The position numbers and the translations under genes were made by a program. DNA of 64,000 nt, from positions 1 through 64,000 of the forward strand of contig NZ_JAMLDX010000005.1 in assembly GCF_024211275.1 (NCBI RefSeq), given 5' to 3'. The notes beneath the pieces were generated by a model. The model searched no databases, had not been told where the DNA came from, and saw nothing but the letters and a program-made list of their open reading frames with translations. This document shows, piece by piece, positions 17,087 through 25,933 of this stretch (position 1 is its first letter; each line of letters begins with the position of its first letter). This DNA comes from Sphingomonas tagetis (GTDB lineage Bacteria; Pseudomonadota; Alphaproteobacteria; Sphingomonadales; Sphingomonadaceae).

Positions 17087-17809
17087 ATGAAGACCGTATT
17101 TGCCGCCCTCTTCGCCGCGCCGCTCGCTGCCTGCGGCATGGCCAATGGCATGAGCGGCGAGGTGGTTCAGCCGAGCGGTAGCGGCGGCACGCGGACGTTC
17201 GACGTGGCCGGGTTCACCGGGGTCGCGCTGCTCGGCGCGGACGATGTCGAGGTGCGGCACGGCGCGAGCTTTGCGGTCAGTGCGCAGGGCGACAGCGCGC
17301 TGCTCGACAAGCTCGAGATCCGCAAGGACGGCGACACGCTCAAGATCGGCCGCAAGGACGGCGACTGGAATTGGGGCGGCGACACGGGCGCGAAGATCAC
17401 GGTCACCTTGCCCCGGCTCACCGCCGCGAGTCTCGCCGGGTCGGGTGACATGACCGTCGACCGCGCCGAGGGTGATTTCCGCGGCGCGGTGGCGGGGTCG
17501 GGCGACCTCAAGATCGCGCAACTGGGCGGCGGCAAGGCCGGACTGTCGATCGCCGGGTCGGGCGATATCGGCGTGGCGGCGGGACAGGCGGCGGAGATCA
17601 GCGCCAGGATCGCCGGATCGGGCAATATCGACGCGGCTGGCGTCAAGGCCGAGCGCGGCAACGTCTCGATCGCGGGCTCGGGCAGCGTGCGCGCGCAGTT
17701 CACCGGCGAGGCCAAGGTCTCGATCGTCGGATCGGGCGATGTCGAGGTGACCGGCGGCGCCAAGTGCCAGGTCAGCCAGATGGGATCGGGAACCGCGCGC
17801 TGTAGCTGA
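17087..17809 (+). CDS. Head GIN domain (DUF2807) lipoprotein
   Basis: A 240-residue protein with a lipoprotein signal ending in a lipobox (APLAACG, Cys near residue 17). The mature part is a right-handed beta-helix-like DUF2807 domain made of repeated IAGSGD-type turns (LAGSGDM, VAGSGDL, IAGSGDI, IAGSGNI, IAGSGSV, IVGSGDV). The family is envelope-located with no known reaction. A second gene of the same family follows after about 40 bases. Confidence 0.85.
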   Translation: MKTVFAALFAAPLAACGMANGMSGEVVQPSGSGGTRTFDVAGFTGVALLGADDVEVRHGASFAVSAQGDSALLDKLEIRKDGDTLKIGRKDGDWNWGGDTGAKITVTLPRLTAASLAGSGDMTVDRAEGDFRGAVAGSGDLKIAQLGGGKAGLSIAGSGDIGVAAGQAAEISARIAGSGNIDAAGVKAERGNVSIAGSGSVRAQFTGEAKVSIVGSGDVEVTGGAKCQVSQMGSGTARCS

Positions 17810-17851
17810 CGGCGCTTGTATGCCGCACCGGATCGGTGCGATGCGTGCGGC

Positions 17852-18562
17852 ATGCAGTTTCGCCTTATCCTCATCCCGCTCGCGCTGATCGCGGCCGGCG
17901 CGGCCCCGGCACCCGCCGAACGCCGCTTCATGCTGACCGATTTCGATCGCGTGCGGCTGAGCGGACCGTTCATCGTGGAGGTCAAGACCGGCGGGCCGCC
18001 CGGGGCGACCGTCAGCGGCGACGGGCGCGCGGCGGAGCGGGTCAATCTGCGCGTCGATGGCGGCATGCTGGTCATCGCGGCGAGCACGCAGGGGTGGGAC
18101 GGCTGGCGCGACGACCGCGAGAGCCAGCTGGTCATTCGAGTCTCGGGCCGCCAGCTACGCGGCGCGCGCGTCAATGGCGGCGGCAAGCTCACCATCGACC
18201 GGGTGAGCGGGCAGCGCGTCGAGCTGGGGCTCGCCGGGTCGGGCCAGCTCGACATCGGATCGGTCACCGCCGATCAGATGATCGCGTCGCTGACCGGTAC
18301 TGGGGTGATCAACCTCAAGGGCGGCAAGGTGCGCACCGCGCGCTTCATCTCGCAGGGCGCGGGCGCGATCGACGCGGCGGGCACGAGCATCGCCGACCTC
18401 AACGTCCAGTCGCAAAGCGCCGGTGACAGCCGCTTCACCGCCAGCCTGACCGCGGCGGTGGCCGCGCTCGGCACCGGCGCGGTGCGGGTCGAGGGCAACG
18501 CGGTGTGCCGCCTGTCGGGGCCGGGACCGATGAGCTGCGCCGGAAAGACCGCCGAGCGTTAG
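17852..18562 (+). CDS. Second head GIN domain (DUF2807) secreted protein
   Basis: A 236-residue protein starting MQFRLILIPLALIAAGAAPA, a Sec signal, then FDRVRLSGPFIVEVKTG and repeats such as LAGSGQLDIGSV and LTGTGVINLKGG, typical of DUF2807. It is a paralogue of the preceding lipoprotein but lacks a lipobox Cys, so it is probably periplasmic. Earlier in-frame starts (17816, 17840 region) would precede the signal peptide. A palindromic repeat follows the stop. Confidence 0.8.
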   Translation: MQFRLILIPLALIAAGAAPAPAERRFMLTDFDRVRLSGPFIVEVKTGGPPGATVSGDGRAAERVNLRVDGGMLVIAASTQGWDGWRDDRESQLVIRVSGRQLRGARVNGGGKLTIDRVSGQRVELGLAGSGQLDIGSVTADQMIASLTGTGVINLKGGKVRTARFISQGAGAIDAAGTSIADLNVQSQSAGDSRFTASLTAAVAALGTGAVRVEGNAVCRLSGPGPMSCAGKTAER

Positions 18563-18566
18563 TTTG

Positions 18567-18728
18567 ATTCAGCTGCGCTGAATGGCCGCACCACCCTCCG
18601 CTGCCTGTCCACCGATGCTTCGCATCGTCGGAGCCTTTGGCTGCTCCGCCCGCTCCCCCACCCGGCCACCCATTCCAGAATATCCTGTCGATGGGTGGCC
18701 GGGTGGGGGAGCGGGCTGGCGCGGCAAC
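18567..18728. repeat. Sphingomonad palindromic intergenic repeat, copy 3
   Basis: The best-preserved copy. After the small TTCAGCTGCGCTGAA hairpin, arms CTCCCCCACCCGGCCACCCA and TGGGTGGCCGGGTGGGGGAG are perfect complements around TTCCAGAATATCCTGTCGA. It lies between two convergent genes and may serve as a bidirectional terminator. Confidence 0.9.
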
Positions 18729-18729
18729 C

Positions 18730-19167
18730 TCAATTGGAAACGTCGACCACCTCGATCGTCTCGACCGCGCCATAGCTGAAATAGGGAATCGTCGCGGCGA
18801 CGCCGGCAAGGCCGATCAGGATCAGGAAGGTCAGCGCGATGCCGATCGAGCGGCCGGGCTTCCACACGCCGTCCATGCCGAACGGATGGAGGATGCGGGC
18901 GACCACGAACAGCCCGGCCGTCGCCCACAGCCACCATTGCGTGCCCACCGCCAGCTCGATCAGGCCGATCAGGATCAGTACGAACGGCGCATATTCGGCG
19001 AAATTGAGCTGCGCGCGCATCCGCGCGGTGAGCCGCTCGTTGCCGCCGTCGCCGATCGATATCTTTTCGGACATGCGCACCTTGCCGACGCGAATCGCCA
19101 GCCAGAAGTTGATCAGCGCGCAGGCGGCGGCAGTGGCAAGCGCCACGGGCAGGATGATCGCGTCCAT
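18730..19167 (-). CDS. MAPEG family membrane protein
   Basis: A 145-residue integral membrane protein with four hydrophobic segments and the family signature in its first loop: IGDGGNERLTARMRAQLNFAEYAP with the E-R-x-x-R-x-x-N-x-x-E pattern. MAPEG proteins include glutathione transferases and leukotriene C4 synthase-like enzymes. Bacterial members are mostly uncharacterised, so the substrate is unknown. Convergent with the head-GIN genes. Confidence 0.85.
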   Translation of the reverse strand: MDAIILPVALATAAACALINFWLAIRVGKVRMSEKISIGDGGNERLTARMRAQLNFAEYAPFVLILIGLIELAVGTQWWLWATAGLFVVARILHPFGMDGVWKPGRSIGIALTFLILIGLAGVAATIPYFSYGAVETIEVVDVSN

Positions 19168-19374
19168 CGGTCTAGGCTCCCCCGGGAAAGCGCCATGTTA
19201 GGCACGACGGTCCTCGCCTTGCAACTTGGCCGAAAATCGGTATAGGCGCTCGCTCGCTTCGCGGCAGCCTGTCTGGCGTCCGGCGAGTGCCGGAACCCCG
19301 GCGCTTGCCCGTTCGTCATAGCGGGCGTATCGCGAATCCGTATTTGATGACAAGAATCCAGAAGGTTTGCCGAA

Positions 19375-19554
19375 ATGGCCGTCCCCAAGAGAAAAGTATC
19401 GCCCAGCCGCCGTGGCATGCGCCGGTCGCACGACGCCCTCACGGTCGCCGCGTTCCAGGAATGCCCGAACTGCGGCGAGCTGAAGCGCCCGCACGTGCTG
19501 TGCGGTGGCTGCGGCCATTATAACGGCCGCGAGATCGTCTCGGTCGAGGGCTGA
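19375..19554 (+). CDS. rpmF: 50S ribosomal protein L32
   Basis: A 59-residue protein: [20 protein letters not shown], then [20 protein letters not shown] with four zinc-binding Cys. This is the standard bacterial L32. It is the first gene of the conserved rpmF-plsX-fabH cluster that links ribosome and fatty-acid synthesis; plsX starts 25 bases downstream. Confidence 0.97.
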   Translation: MAVPKRKVSPSRRGMRRSHDALTVAAFQECPNCGELKRPHVLCGGCGHYNGREIVSVEG

Positions 19555-19579
19555 GCCCCAAACGCAGGAATTTGACCGC

Positions 19580-20611
19580 ATGACCTCCAGCGCGCGAATC
19601 GCCGTCGATGCGATGGGCGGCGACGAGGGGTTGGCGGTCATGCTGGCCGGGGTCGCGCGCGCGCGGCGCCGGTTTGACGGGATGCGATTCCTGCTGGTGG
19701 GCGACGAGGCCGCGATTCGCGAAGGCCTCAAGAACCACCCGAATCTGACCGCGGCGTCGGAAATCGTCCACGCGCCCGATGTGATCTCCGCCAGCGACAA
19801 GCCGAGCCAGGCGATCCGCCGCGCCAAGACCACCTCGATGGGCATCGCGATCGACCTGGTGAAGAAGGGCGAGGCCGCCGCCGCAGTATCGTCGGGCAAT
19901 ACCGGCGCGCTGATGGCGATGTCGAAGCTCGCGCTGCGCACCATGCCCGGGATCGACCGCCCTGCGCTCGCCGCGCGCATGCCCACGCTGGGCGACAATG
20001 ACGTGGTCATGCTCGATCTCGGCGCGAACACGGAAGTCGATAGCCGCAACCTCATCCAGTTCGCCGTGATGGGCGCCGCCTATGCGCGCACTGTGCTCGA
20101 CCTGCCGTCGCCGCGCGTCGCGCTGCTCAACATCGGCACCGAGGAGATGAAGGGCACCGAGAGCATTCGCGACGCCGCCGCCAAGCTGCGCGCCGCCAAG
20201 CATCTGCCGCTGACCTTCACCGGTTTTATCGAGGGCAACAGCCTGTCGCGCGGCGATGTCGACGTGATCGTGTGCGACGGCTTTTCGGGCAATATCGCGC
20301 TCAAGACGATCGAGGGCACCGCGCGCTTCGTCGCCGACCTGCTCAAACGCGCTTTCTCCAGCTCGACTCGCTCGAAGATCGGTTTCCTGATCTCGCGCCC
20401 GGCGACCGAGCTGCTCAAGCACCATCTCGATCCTAACATCCACAATGGCGCGGTGTTTCTCGGCCTCAACGGCATCGTCGTGAAGAGCCATGGCAGCGCC
20501 ACCGAGATCGGCGTCGAGACCGCGATCGGCGTCGCGGCGAAGATGGTGCGCGACGACCTGACGCGCCGCATTTCCGAAGATCTGGGTAATTTCGAGGCCC
20601 AAGCCGCATGA
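19580..20611 (+). CDS. plsX: Phosphate acyltransferase PlsX
   Basis: A 343-residue enzyme that converts acyl-ACP and phosphate to acyl-phosphate, the first step of phosphatidic acid synthesis via PlsY. The N-terminus [14 protein letters not shown] is diagnostic, followed by [10 protein letters not shown] and the C-terminal [13 protein letters not shown] block. GCAGGAA precedes the ATG. Four-base overlap with fabH. Confidence 0.96.
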   Translation: MTSSARIAVDAMGGDEGLAVMLAGVARARRRFDGMRFLLVGDEAAIREGLKNHPNLTAASEIVHAPDVISASDKPSQAIRRAKTTSMGIAIDLVKKGEAAAAVSSGNTGALMAMSKLALRTMPGIDRPALAARMPTLGDNDVVMLDLGANTEVDSRNLIQFAVMGAAYARTVLDLPSPRVALLNIGTEEMKGTESIRDAAAKLRAAKHLPLTFTGFIEGNSLSRGDVDVIVCDGFSGNIALKTIEGTARFVADLLKRAFSSSTRSKIGFLISRPATELLKHHLDPNIHNGAVFLGLNGIVVKSHGSATEIGVETAIGVAAKMVRDDLTRRISEDLGNFEAQAA

Positions 20612-21600
20612 ACGGAGCCGGCATGACTTTGGTTCGGCGTGCGGTGATCACCGGGACCGGATCGGCGCTGCCGCCGAACCGCGTGTCGAACGCACAACTC
20701 GCCGAACGAGTCGACACGTCCGACGAATGGATTGTCGAGCGCACCGGCATCCGCTTCCGCCATATCGCCGGGCCCGACGAGACCACCGCGACGCTCGCCA
20801 CCGATGCGGCAAGGGCGGCGCTGGCCGCGGCCGGGACCGCGGCGGCGGACATCGACCTGATCGTGCTCGCCACCGCGACGCCAGACCAGACCTTCCCCGC
20901 CAGCGCGACCAAGGTGCAGGCGGCGCTGGGCATCGACGATTGCGTCGCGTTCGACGTCGCGGCGGTGTGTTCGGGCTTCCTCTATGCCGTGCAAGTGGCG
21001 GAGAGCATGATCCGCGCCGGCAGCGCCAACCGCGCGCTGGTGATCGGCGCGGAGACGTTCAGCCGCATCCTCGACTGGGAGGACCGCGCGACCTGCGTGC
21101 TGTTCGGCGACGGCGCGGGCGCGATCGTGCTCGAGGCGCAGGACACCGCGGCGGACGGCGGGCGCGGCGTGCTCGCGACCAAGCTGCACGCCGATGGGCG
21201 GCACAACCAGTTGCTCTATGTCGATGGCGGGCCGTCGACCACCGGCACGGTCGGCAAGCTGCGCATGAAGGGCAAGGAAGTGTTCCGCCACGCGGTGACC
21301 AATCTTGCCGCGGTAATGAACGAGAGCCTCGCCGCGGTGGGACTGCAGTCCGGCGACGTCGACTGGGTGGTGCCGCACCAGGCCAATGCCCGCATCCTCG
21401 ACGCCACTGCGAAGAAGCTCGGCCTCGCGCCGGAGAAGGTCATCGTCACGGTCGACCAGCACGCCAACACGTCTGCGGCGTCGGTCCCGCTGGCGCTCGA
21501 TACGGCAGTCCGCGACGGGCGGATCAAACAGGGCGACCTGCTCGTTCTGGAGGCGATGGGCGGCGGTTTTACGTGGGGGGCGGCGGTCGTCCGGTTCTGA
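20608..21600 (+). CDS. fabH: Beta-ketoacyl-ACP synthase III
   Basis: A 330-residue condensing enzyme that starts fatty-acid synthesis from acetyl-CoA and malonyl-ACP. The catalytic triad is visible: Cys121 in AVCSGFLYA, His257 in VPHQANARI, Asn287 in HANTSA. ATG 20608 overlaps the plsX stop; ATG 20623 ([13 protein letters not shown]) is an equally good start with GGAG upstream. Part of the rpmF-plsX-fabH-ihfA operon. Confidence 0.96.
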   Translation: MNGAGMTLVRRAVITGTGSALPPNRVSNAQLAERVDTSDEWIVERTGIRFRHIAGPDETTATLATDAARAALAAAGTAAADIDLIVLATATPDQTFPASATKVQAALGIDDCVAFDVAAVCSGFLYAVQVAESMIRAGSANRALVIGAETFSRILDWEDRATCVLFGDGAGAIVLEAQDTAADGGRGVLATKLHADGRHNQLLYVDGGPSTTGTVGKLRMKGKEVFRHAVTNLAAVMNESLAAVGLQSGDVDWVVPHQANARILDATAKKLGLAPEKVIVTVDQHANTSAASVPLALDTAVRDGRIKQGDLLVLEAMGGGFTWGAAVVRF

Positions 21601-21715
21601 GAATCGTTCGATAAAGTCGCTTTGACCCGTTCGATATCGTCACACGCGCGTAACGAGAGTTGCGTGGCGTTTCCAGTCTGTTAGGGTGCGTTACGGCCAA
21701 AGGGAGAGTTTTCGC

Positions 21716-22015
21716 ATGGCGACCGCGGCGACGTTGACCAGAGCTGATCTTGCCGATGCCCTGCATCGCGAGGTGGGTTTGTCACGCGCGGACGCGTCAC
21801 GGCTCGTCGAGCAGATCCTGCACCATATGTGCGAGTCGCTGGCCAAGGGCGAAAACGTCAAGATTTCGGGGTTCGGCAGCTTCATCCTGCGCGACAAGGG
21901 TGAGCGGATCGGCCGCAATCCCAAGACCGGTGTCGAAGTGCCGATCGCGCCGCGCCGTGTGCTGACGTTCCGCGCCAGCCAGATGCTGCGCGACCGGATC
22001 GTCAACGGGGGATGA
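21716..22015 (+). CDS. ihfA: Integration host factor alpha subunit
   Basis: A 99-residue HU/IHF protein with [18 protein letters not shown] at the N-terminus and the DNA-binding arm [23 protein letters not shown]-alpha pairs with IHF-beta to bend DNA; it also serves many phage integrases. AGGGAGAG precedes the ATG. The MerR gene starts one base after the stop. Confidence 0.93.
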   Translation: MATAATLTRADLADALHREVGLSRADASRLVEQILHHMCESLAKGENVKISGFGSFILRDKGERIGRNPKTGVEVPIAPRRVLTFRASQMLRDRIVNGG

Positions 22016-22016
22016 T

Positions 22017-22364
22017 ATGGCAGCCGGTCCGGACAAGGGGGCTTTGGAGAAGAAACCAGGCGCCTTCCGGACGATCGGCGAACTTGCGCAGGAAATAGGC
22101 CGCCCGCAGCATATCCTGCGCTATTGGGAAACGCGTTTTCCCCAGCTCAAGCCACTCCAGCGCGCCGGCGGCCGGCGCTATTATCGCCCCGACGACGTTG
22201 CCCTGGTGCGGCGGATCGACGCGCTGCTGGCGAAGGACGGCTATACGATCCGCGGCGTGCAGCGGCTGCTGGCGGCCGAAGCGCCCGCGAGCGGCAGCGA
22301 GAAGGCGTCGCTCAAGCAGGTGCGCGATGCACTGGCGAAGGCGCTGAAGGACGATCAGGGCTGA
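22017..22364 (+). CDS. MerR family transcriptional regulator
   Basis: A 115-residue protein. The winged-helix HTH is FRTIGELAQEIGRPQHILRYWETRFPQLKPL, followed by GRRYYRPDDVALVRRIDALLA. A short helical tail follows, with no ligand-binding domain. The pairing ihfA-merR is conserved in alphaproteobacteria. Target genes unknown. Confidence 0.9.
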   Translation: MAAGPDKGALEKKPGAFRTIGELAQEIGRPQHILRYWETRFPQLKPLQRAGGRRYYRPDDVALVRRIDALLAKDGYTIRGVQRLLAAEAPASGSEKASLKQVRDALAKALKDDQG

Positions 22365-22389
22365 CCAGCCGCGCTGGTCGCAGCCCCGT

Positions 22390-23541
22390 TCAATCACGTT
22401 CGCGCGTGGGCGGTCGCGCGAGAACCTGAACCAGCGCCAGGATCGCCGCCAGCGACAGCGGCGTCGCCAGCACCGGAAGCAGCTTGAGGTCGCTCATCGC
22501 GCCGAGGATCGCCAGCGCCGATGCCGTCTGGACCATCACGGTGACGGCGATCCAGCGCCGTGTCGGCCGCGCGACCGCGAGTATGATTGAGAGCAGGTCG
22601 GCGAGCAGCAGGAAGCGCTCGTGCATCTTGGGCAGCAGGAACGGCAGCAGCAGCGCCGACAGCAGCGCCGCCGCGAGCATCGTCTCGAAATCGATCTGCC
22701 GCCGCCGCGCGACCGCCCGGATGATCGCCGCCGCCGCCAGCGCCGCGGCGAGATAGCCGAAGGCGAATGCCGCGATCGGCCGGGGCGAAACGACCAGCGC
22801 GACGATCGCCCACGGCCCCGGGGCCGTGCTGATCGTGTTGAAATAGTCGGCCTGGCGCAGATAGATGGTCGACAGATGCGCGAACGGCCAGCCCGCCGCC
22901 CAGGCCGGCGCCAGCGCGACCGCGAAGATCATCGCGGGCAGCAGCCAGGCCGCGGGCGATGCGCGGCGCGCGAGCAGGCGGCCGATGACATAGGGCGCGA
23001 TGAACGCCGCCTGCGCCTTGAACGCGAAGCCCAGCCCGGCCCATGCCGCCATCGCGAACGGCGAATCGTCCATGTCGGCATCGATCGCCATCAGCACGGC
23101 GGCGACCCAGAAGCCGTCGCACTGGCCATAGACGATGCCGTTGGCGAGGATCGTCGGGAGAATCGGCACCAGCAACGCGGCCTCGATCCCACCAGGAAAA
23201 CGCCGCGCGACCCGCCACAGCGCGACAGCGGCGCACAGGACCGACAGGATCGACAGCGTCTTGACCACCGCGAGATTCGATCCCGTGAGCGCGGCGCCGC
23301 CGGCGAGCAGATAGAGATAGGGCGGGTTGTAGTTGCTGAAGGGGATGGCGAACGCGCCGAGAGTACCGTGCGCGCGGATGTGATCGAGCCAGCGGTAGAG
23401 ATAGGCTTCGAGGTCGGGCGGCTGCACGCGCCAGCACAGCCAGTAGATCGCCAGCGTCGGCACGAACACCAGCGCCGCCAGCTTCGCCGGAGAGACAGGT
23501 TTGGACTGCGTGCCGGTGATGTCGCTTCCCCCCGCACGCAT
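22390..23541 (-). CDS. Multi-spanning membrane glycosyltransferase-like protein (GT-C/DUF2029 type)
   Basis: A 383-residue protein with about ten hydrophobic segments and an early acidic loop (WRVQPPDLEAYLYRWLDHI) in the place where GT-C enzymes hold their catalytic Asp/Glu. The segments NYNPPYLYLL and LLPFLLPKMHERFLLLADLL are typical of DUF2029-like mannosyltransferases that use polyprenyl-linked sugars. The specific reaction is unknown. I start it at ATG 23541 because the longer frame would run into the tRNA gene. Confidence 0.65.
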   Translation of the reverse strand: MRAGGSDITGTQSKPVSPAKLAALVFVPTLAIYWLCWRVQPPDLEAYLYRWLDHIRAHGTLGAFAIPFSNYNPPYLYLLAGGAALTGSNLAVVKTLSILSVLCAAVALWRVARRFPGGIEAALLVPILPTILANGIVYGQCDGFWVAAVLMAIDADMDDSPFAMAAWAGLGFAFKAQAAFIAPYVIGRLLARRASPAAWLLPAMIFAVALAPAWAAGWPFAHLSTIYLRQADYFNTISTAPGPWAIVALVVSPRPIAAFAFGYLAAALAAAAIIRAVARRRQIDFETMLAAALLSALLLPFLLPKMHERFLLLADLLSIILAVARPTRRWIAVTVMVQTASALAILGAMSDLKLLPVLATPLSLAAILALVQVLARPPTRERD

Positions 23542-23614
23542 GGTGCGCGCGATCGCAGGCGGTTTCAATGCCGCCCGGGCGCCATCGAAGGGCTGCTCAA
23601 ACCGAGAGGGAGAT

Positions 23615-23688
23615 TGGATGCCCCGTGAGGATTCGAACCTCAATTAACGGAGTCAGAGTCCGTGGTCTTACCATTAGACGACAGGGCA
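23615..23688 (-). tRNA. tRNA-Gln (anticodon CTG)
   Basis: Read on the minus strand from 23688. The acceptor stem TGCCCTG pairs with CGGGGCA; the D-arm is TCTAATGGTAAGA; the anticodon stem ACGGA/TCCGT encloses CTCTGAC with anticodon CTG; the T-arm is GAGG TTCGAAT CCTC; a TCCA 3' end is encoded. The prophage begins just beyond its 5' side. Confidence 0.95.
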
Positions 23689-23759
23689 TCATCTGCGCAG
23701 GGGCAGGCGGGCGAATTAGGAGGGGAAACGGGCCGGGTCAAGGGCCTAAGCGCCGGGCC

Positions 23760-23790
23760 GTGCGACAAGATTTATGTCGCACGTGCGACA
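23760..23790. other. Candidate phage attachment core
   Basis: GTGCGACA (23760-23767), a 7-base spacer AGATTTA, then the exact inverted repeat TGTCGCAC (23775-23782), directly followed by a third GTGCGACA (23783-23790). Inverted 8-bp arms around a 7-bp spacer are the layout of a tyrosine-recombinase core site. It lies exactly between the last chromosomal gene and the first prophage gene. The partner site is outside the window, so this remains an inference. Confidence 0.35.
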
Positions 23791-23791
23791 T

Positions 23792-23814
23792 AAGTAAACA
23801 GGGGCTGTTTACTT
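23792..23814. promoter_or_regulatory. Operator-like dyad A (also a hairpin at the end of the leftward transcript)
   Basis: AAGTAAAC-N7-GTTTACTT, a perfect inverted repeat of the half-site shared by six other prophage sites (spacer 7 instead of 5). It overlaps the stop codon of the last leftward gene and may also work as a terminator hairpin. Confidence 0.5.
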
Positions 23815-24186
23815 TTTGCGGCCGGGCGGCGGCCAGTGGCCGTCGCGGCGGGCGCGATCGATAAGGGCGCGGGCGATCCTGTCCGAGCCGTAATCGCGCT
23901 TCTTGCTGGCGCTGCGCATGGCGTGGAAGAAGCCTGCGACCAGCTCGGTCGCGTCGCGGTCGCTGATTGGCGGGCGCGAGGCGGGCAGGATCAGGCAGTC
24001 GCGCGCGCCGCACTGGCGGCAGGGAAAGCGCGGCGTGGCGTCGGCGATCGCCAGCGACAGGCCGCGCGATTCGAAGTGCTGCCAGATGATCGAGCCGATG
24101 ACGGCGGCGCGCTGGCAGCGGTAGCACCACAGGCGCAGGTCGTGGCCGGCGTCGTCAATCTCTTTCAGTGTGCGATAGCGCGGCAT
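23809..24186 (-). CDS. Prophage protein with two Cys pairs, unknown function
   Basis: A 125-residue protein. It has CYRC near residue 21 and FPCRQCGARDC near residue 55, which looks like a split zinc ribbon, followed by a basic tail (KKRDYGSDRIARALIDRARRD). I do not recognise the family. It is the last gene of the leftward prophage operon, nearest the presumed attachment site. DNA or RNA binding is plausible from its zinc site and charge, but unproven. Confidence 0.6.
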   Translation of the reverse strand: MPRYRTLKEIDDAGHDLRLWCYRCQRAAVIGSIIWQHFESRGLSLAIADATPRFPCRQCGARDCLILPASRPPISDRDATELVAGFFHAMRSASKKRDYGSDRIARALIDRARRDGHWPPPGRKK

Positions 24187-24219
24187 CGTTCCCGGTGTGT
24201 TCCATCGCGAGCGAGTCGG

Positions 24220-24483
24220 TCAACCGCGTTCGCGATGAACGATGTCGAGCCGCCATGCGGAGCCGTCTTGCGCGACGATGCGCGGTTCATCGCTGGGCGC
24301 GAAGGTCAGCGAGATTGGCACGCCGCGCCACCGTCGCGCATTCTCTGGCACGTTCACGACATCGCGCCCGATCTCGGCGCGGAAGGCGGTTTCGAGTTCG
24401 GGTGACAGCCAGATGCGCGTGGGCGTAAGGGCGCGGCGCTGCAGCTGTGCCAATGCTCGATCCACGGCCTGATGCACGCTCAC
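24220..24483 (-). CDS. Prophage protein of unknown function
   Basis: An 87-residue protein (SVHQAVDRALAQLQRRALTP at its start, then RIWLSPELETAFRAEIGRDV). GTG start overlapping the stop of the upstream small gene by four bases, so it is translationally coupled. No domain recognised. Similar short proteins with a predicted alpha/beta layout accompany phage integrases. Confidence 0.55.
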   Translation of the reverse strand: MSVHQAVDRALAQLQRRALTPTRIWLSPELETAFRAEIGRDVVNVPENARRWRGVPISLTFAPSDEPRIVAQDGSAWRLDIVHRERG

Positions 24484-24665
24484 GCCTCCGGCAGCGTGTC
24501 GGGAAACTCGATATCGCTGACGGACCCGATCACCATGTCAATGGTCTGCGGCGGCTTGTCTGGATGCACGGCAATGAGTGTGGTGGGCCCCGTCCGCATG
24601 ATTGTCGTGCCTGCGGGGATGGTGGCAATGTGGACCGCGTCGCGGCGCTTGGGCGGTTCGCTCAC
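24480..24665 (-). CDS. Small prophage protein, unknown function
   Basis: A 61-residue protein beginning VSEPPKRRDAVHIATIPAGT and rich in beta-forming residues. The GTG start overlaps the integrase stop (GTGA), and its own stop overlaps the next gene in the same way, so it sits inside a tightly coupled operon. No family recognised. Confidence 0.55.
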   Translation of the reverse strand: MSEPPKRRDAVHIATIPAGTTIMRTGPTTLIAVHPDKPPQTIDMVIGSVSDIEFPDTLPEA

Positions 24666-25933
24666 GCTTGTTTCTCCTGCAATTGCTGGCGCTGCCAGTG
24701 GGCGACGGCGGTGGCGACGCAGGCGATCGCTGCGGCGGTGTCGCCGGGCATGTAGGTGTCGAGGATGGTCTTGCGCCCGATGACGGCGTGGCCGCTCAAT
24801 TCGGTGATCCAGGCGAGGCGGGCACCGGCATCCTTGGCGAAGCTCATACCGGTGCGGCGCAGGTCGCGATACTGGACGGTCCAGATGCGCGCCGCCAGCT
24901 CGTCCTGACCGCGAATGAGGGCGACGGCGGCGGCGGCGTCGCGCGCCTCGCGGAAGCGGCGCTGGAACATCCAGCTGGGCATGGCCTCGTCGGGCCGTTC
25001 GGGGTGCGGAAAGACATAGCCGTGGTTGGTCGCGCGCATCGCGTCCTCGACGGTGGCGTGGAGCATGGGCGGCAGCGGCGCATCGATCCATGTGCGGGTC
25101 TTGCGCTGGCAGAGGCGGAAGCCCATCACGCGCCCCTTGGGATCGACGAGCCGCGCGAGGTGGCGTTGCTCGACTTCCTCCAGCGAGCCCATTTCGCGCC
25201 ACGCCATGCGGCCAAGGTCGAGGATGTCGCGCTGGCGCTGGAACATCCAGAAGGCAAGGTCGATGCCGAGCACGACATCGGGCATGTCCAGTTCCGCCGC
25301 GGCTTCGGCAATGGCGTCGCGGATCCTCGCCGGCATCATCGTGGTGCGGCTGGGCGGGGTCGGAATCTTCACGCTGTCGCCGGGGTTGAGCGCGATCACG
25401 CCTTCATCGACAGCCCAATTGAGCAGCAGGCGGAGCACGCGCAGCACCTGTGCCGCCTTCGACACGCTCTGCTTGAGCAGCTCGCTCTTCAAATCCTTGA
25501 TCATCGCCTTGTCGATGTCGCGGACGGGCAAGTCGCCACCCAAGGCCCAATGCTCGATCTGGCGCAGGCGGCTGCTGTAGTCGGCGCGCGTGGCGACGGA
25601 GAGGCCGCCCTGATCGGGCAGCAGCGTCCAGCCGTCGCTTTGCTTGTAGTCGCGGATCAGTTCGCGCACGCGGATGACGCGCGGCAGCTTGCGCACGGGC
25701 GGGGCCTCGCTGCCCTCGGCGGCCGCATCGGCCTCGGCCGCGCCGCGCCGCCATGTCTCGACCTGATCGTTGAGGCGGTCGGCCTCGGCGATGGCGACGC
25801 GCTTGTTGGCGCCGAGCTTGACGTTGACGAAACCGGCAGCGCGAAGCGTCTTGCTGGGCTTCCAGTGCCACGCCGTGCTGCCATCGGCGAGCGGCTGGGA
25901 GAAGAGGCGCGGGATCTGGCGCTGCTTAGGCAT
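24662..25933 (-). CDS. int: Phage tyrosine recombinase (integrase)
   Basis: A 423-residue integrase. An arm-type and SAM-like N-terminal half (to about residue 210) is followed by the catalytic domain: Arg in FQRQRDILDLG, Lys in QRKTRTW, YRDLRRTG in the HxxR position, LSGHAVIGRKTILDTYMP with the His/Arg box and the Tyr nucleophile. Tyr replaces His in the YRDLR box, a tolerated change. It catalyses prophage integration and excision. It is read leftward toward the presumed attachment core about 900 bp away. A small gene precedes it with an eight-base overlap. Confidence 0.9.
   Translation of the reverse strand: MPKQRQIPRLFSQPLADGSTAWHWKPSKTLRAAGFVNVKLGANKRVAIAEADRLNDQVETWRRGAAEADAAAEGSEAPPVRKLPRVIRVRELIRDYKQSDGWTLLPDQGGLSVATRADYSSRLRQIEHWALGGDLPVRDIDKAMIKDLKSELLKQSVSKAAQVLRVLRLLLNWAVDEGVIALNPGDSVKIPTPPSRTTMMPARIRDAIAEAAAELDMPDVVLGIDLAFWMFQRQRDILDLGRMAWREMGSLEEVEQRHLARLVDPKGRVMGFRLCQRKTRTWIDAPLPPMLHATVEDAMRATNHGYVFPHPERPDEAMPSWMFQRRFREARDAAAAVALIRGQDELAARIWTVQYRDLRRTGMSFAKDAGARLAWITELSGHAVIGRKTILDTYMPGDTAAAIACVATAVAHWQRQQLQEKQA

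Noticed and set aside
23615-23688. tRNA-Gln as the integration site of the prophage
   Set aside because: A prophage integrated into a tRNA 3' end normally lies on the 3' side; here it lies on the 5' side. Not excluded, but the palindrome at 23760 fits better.
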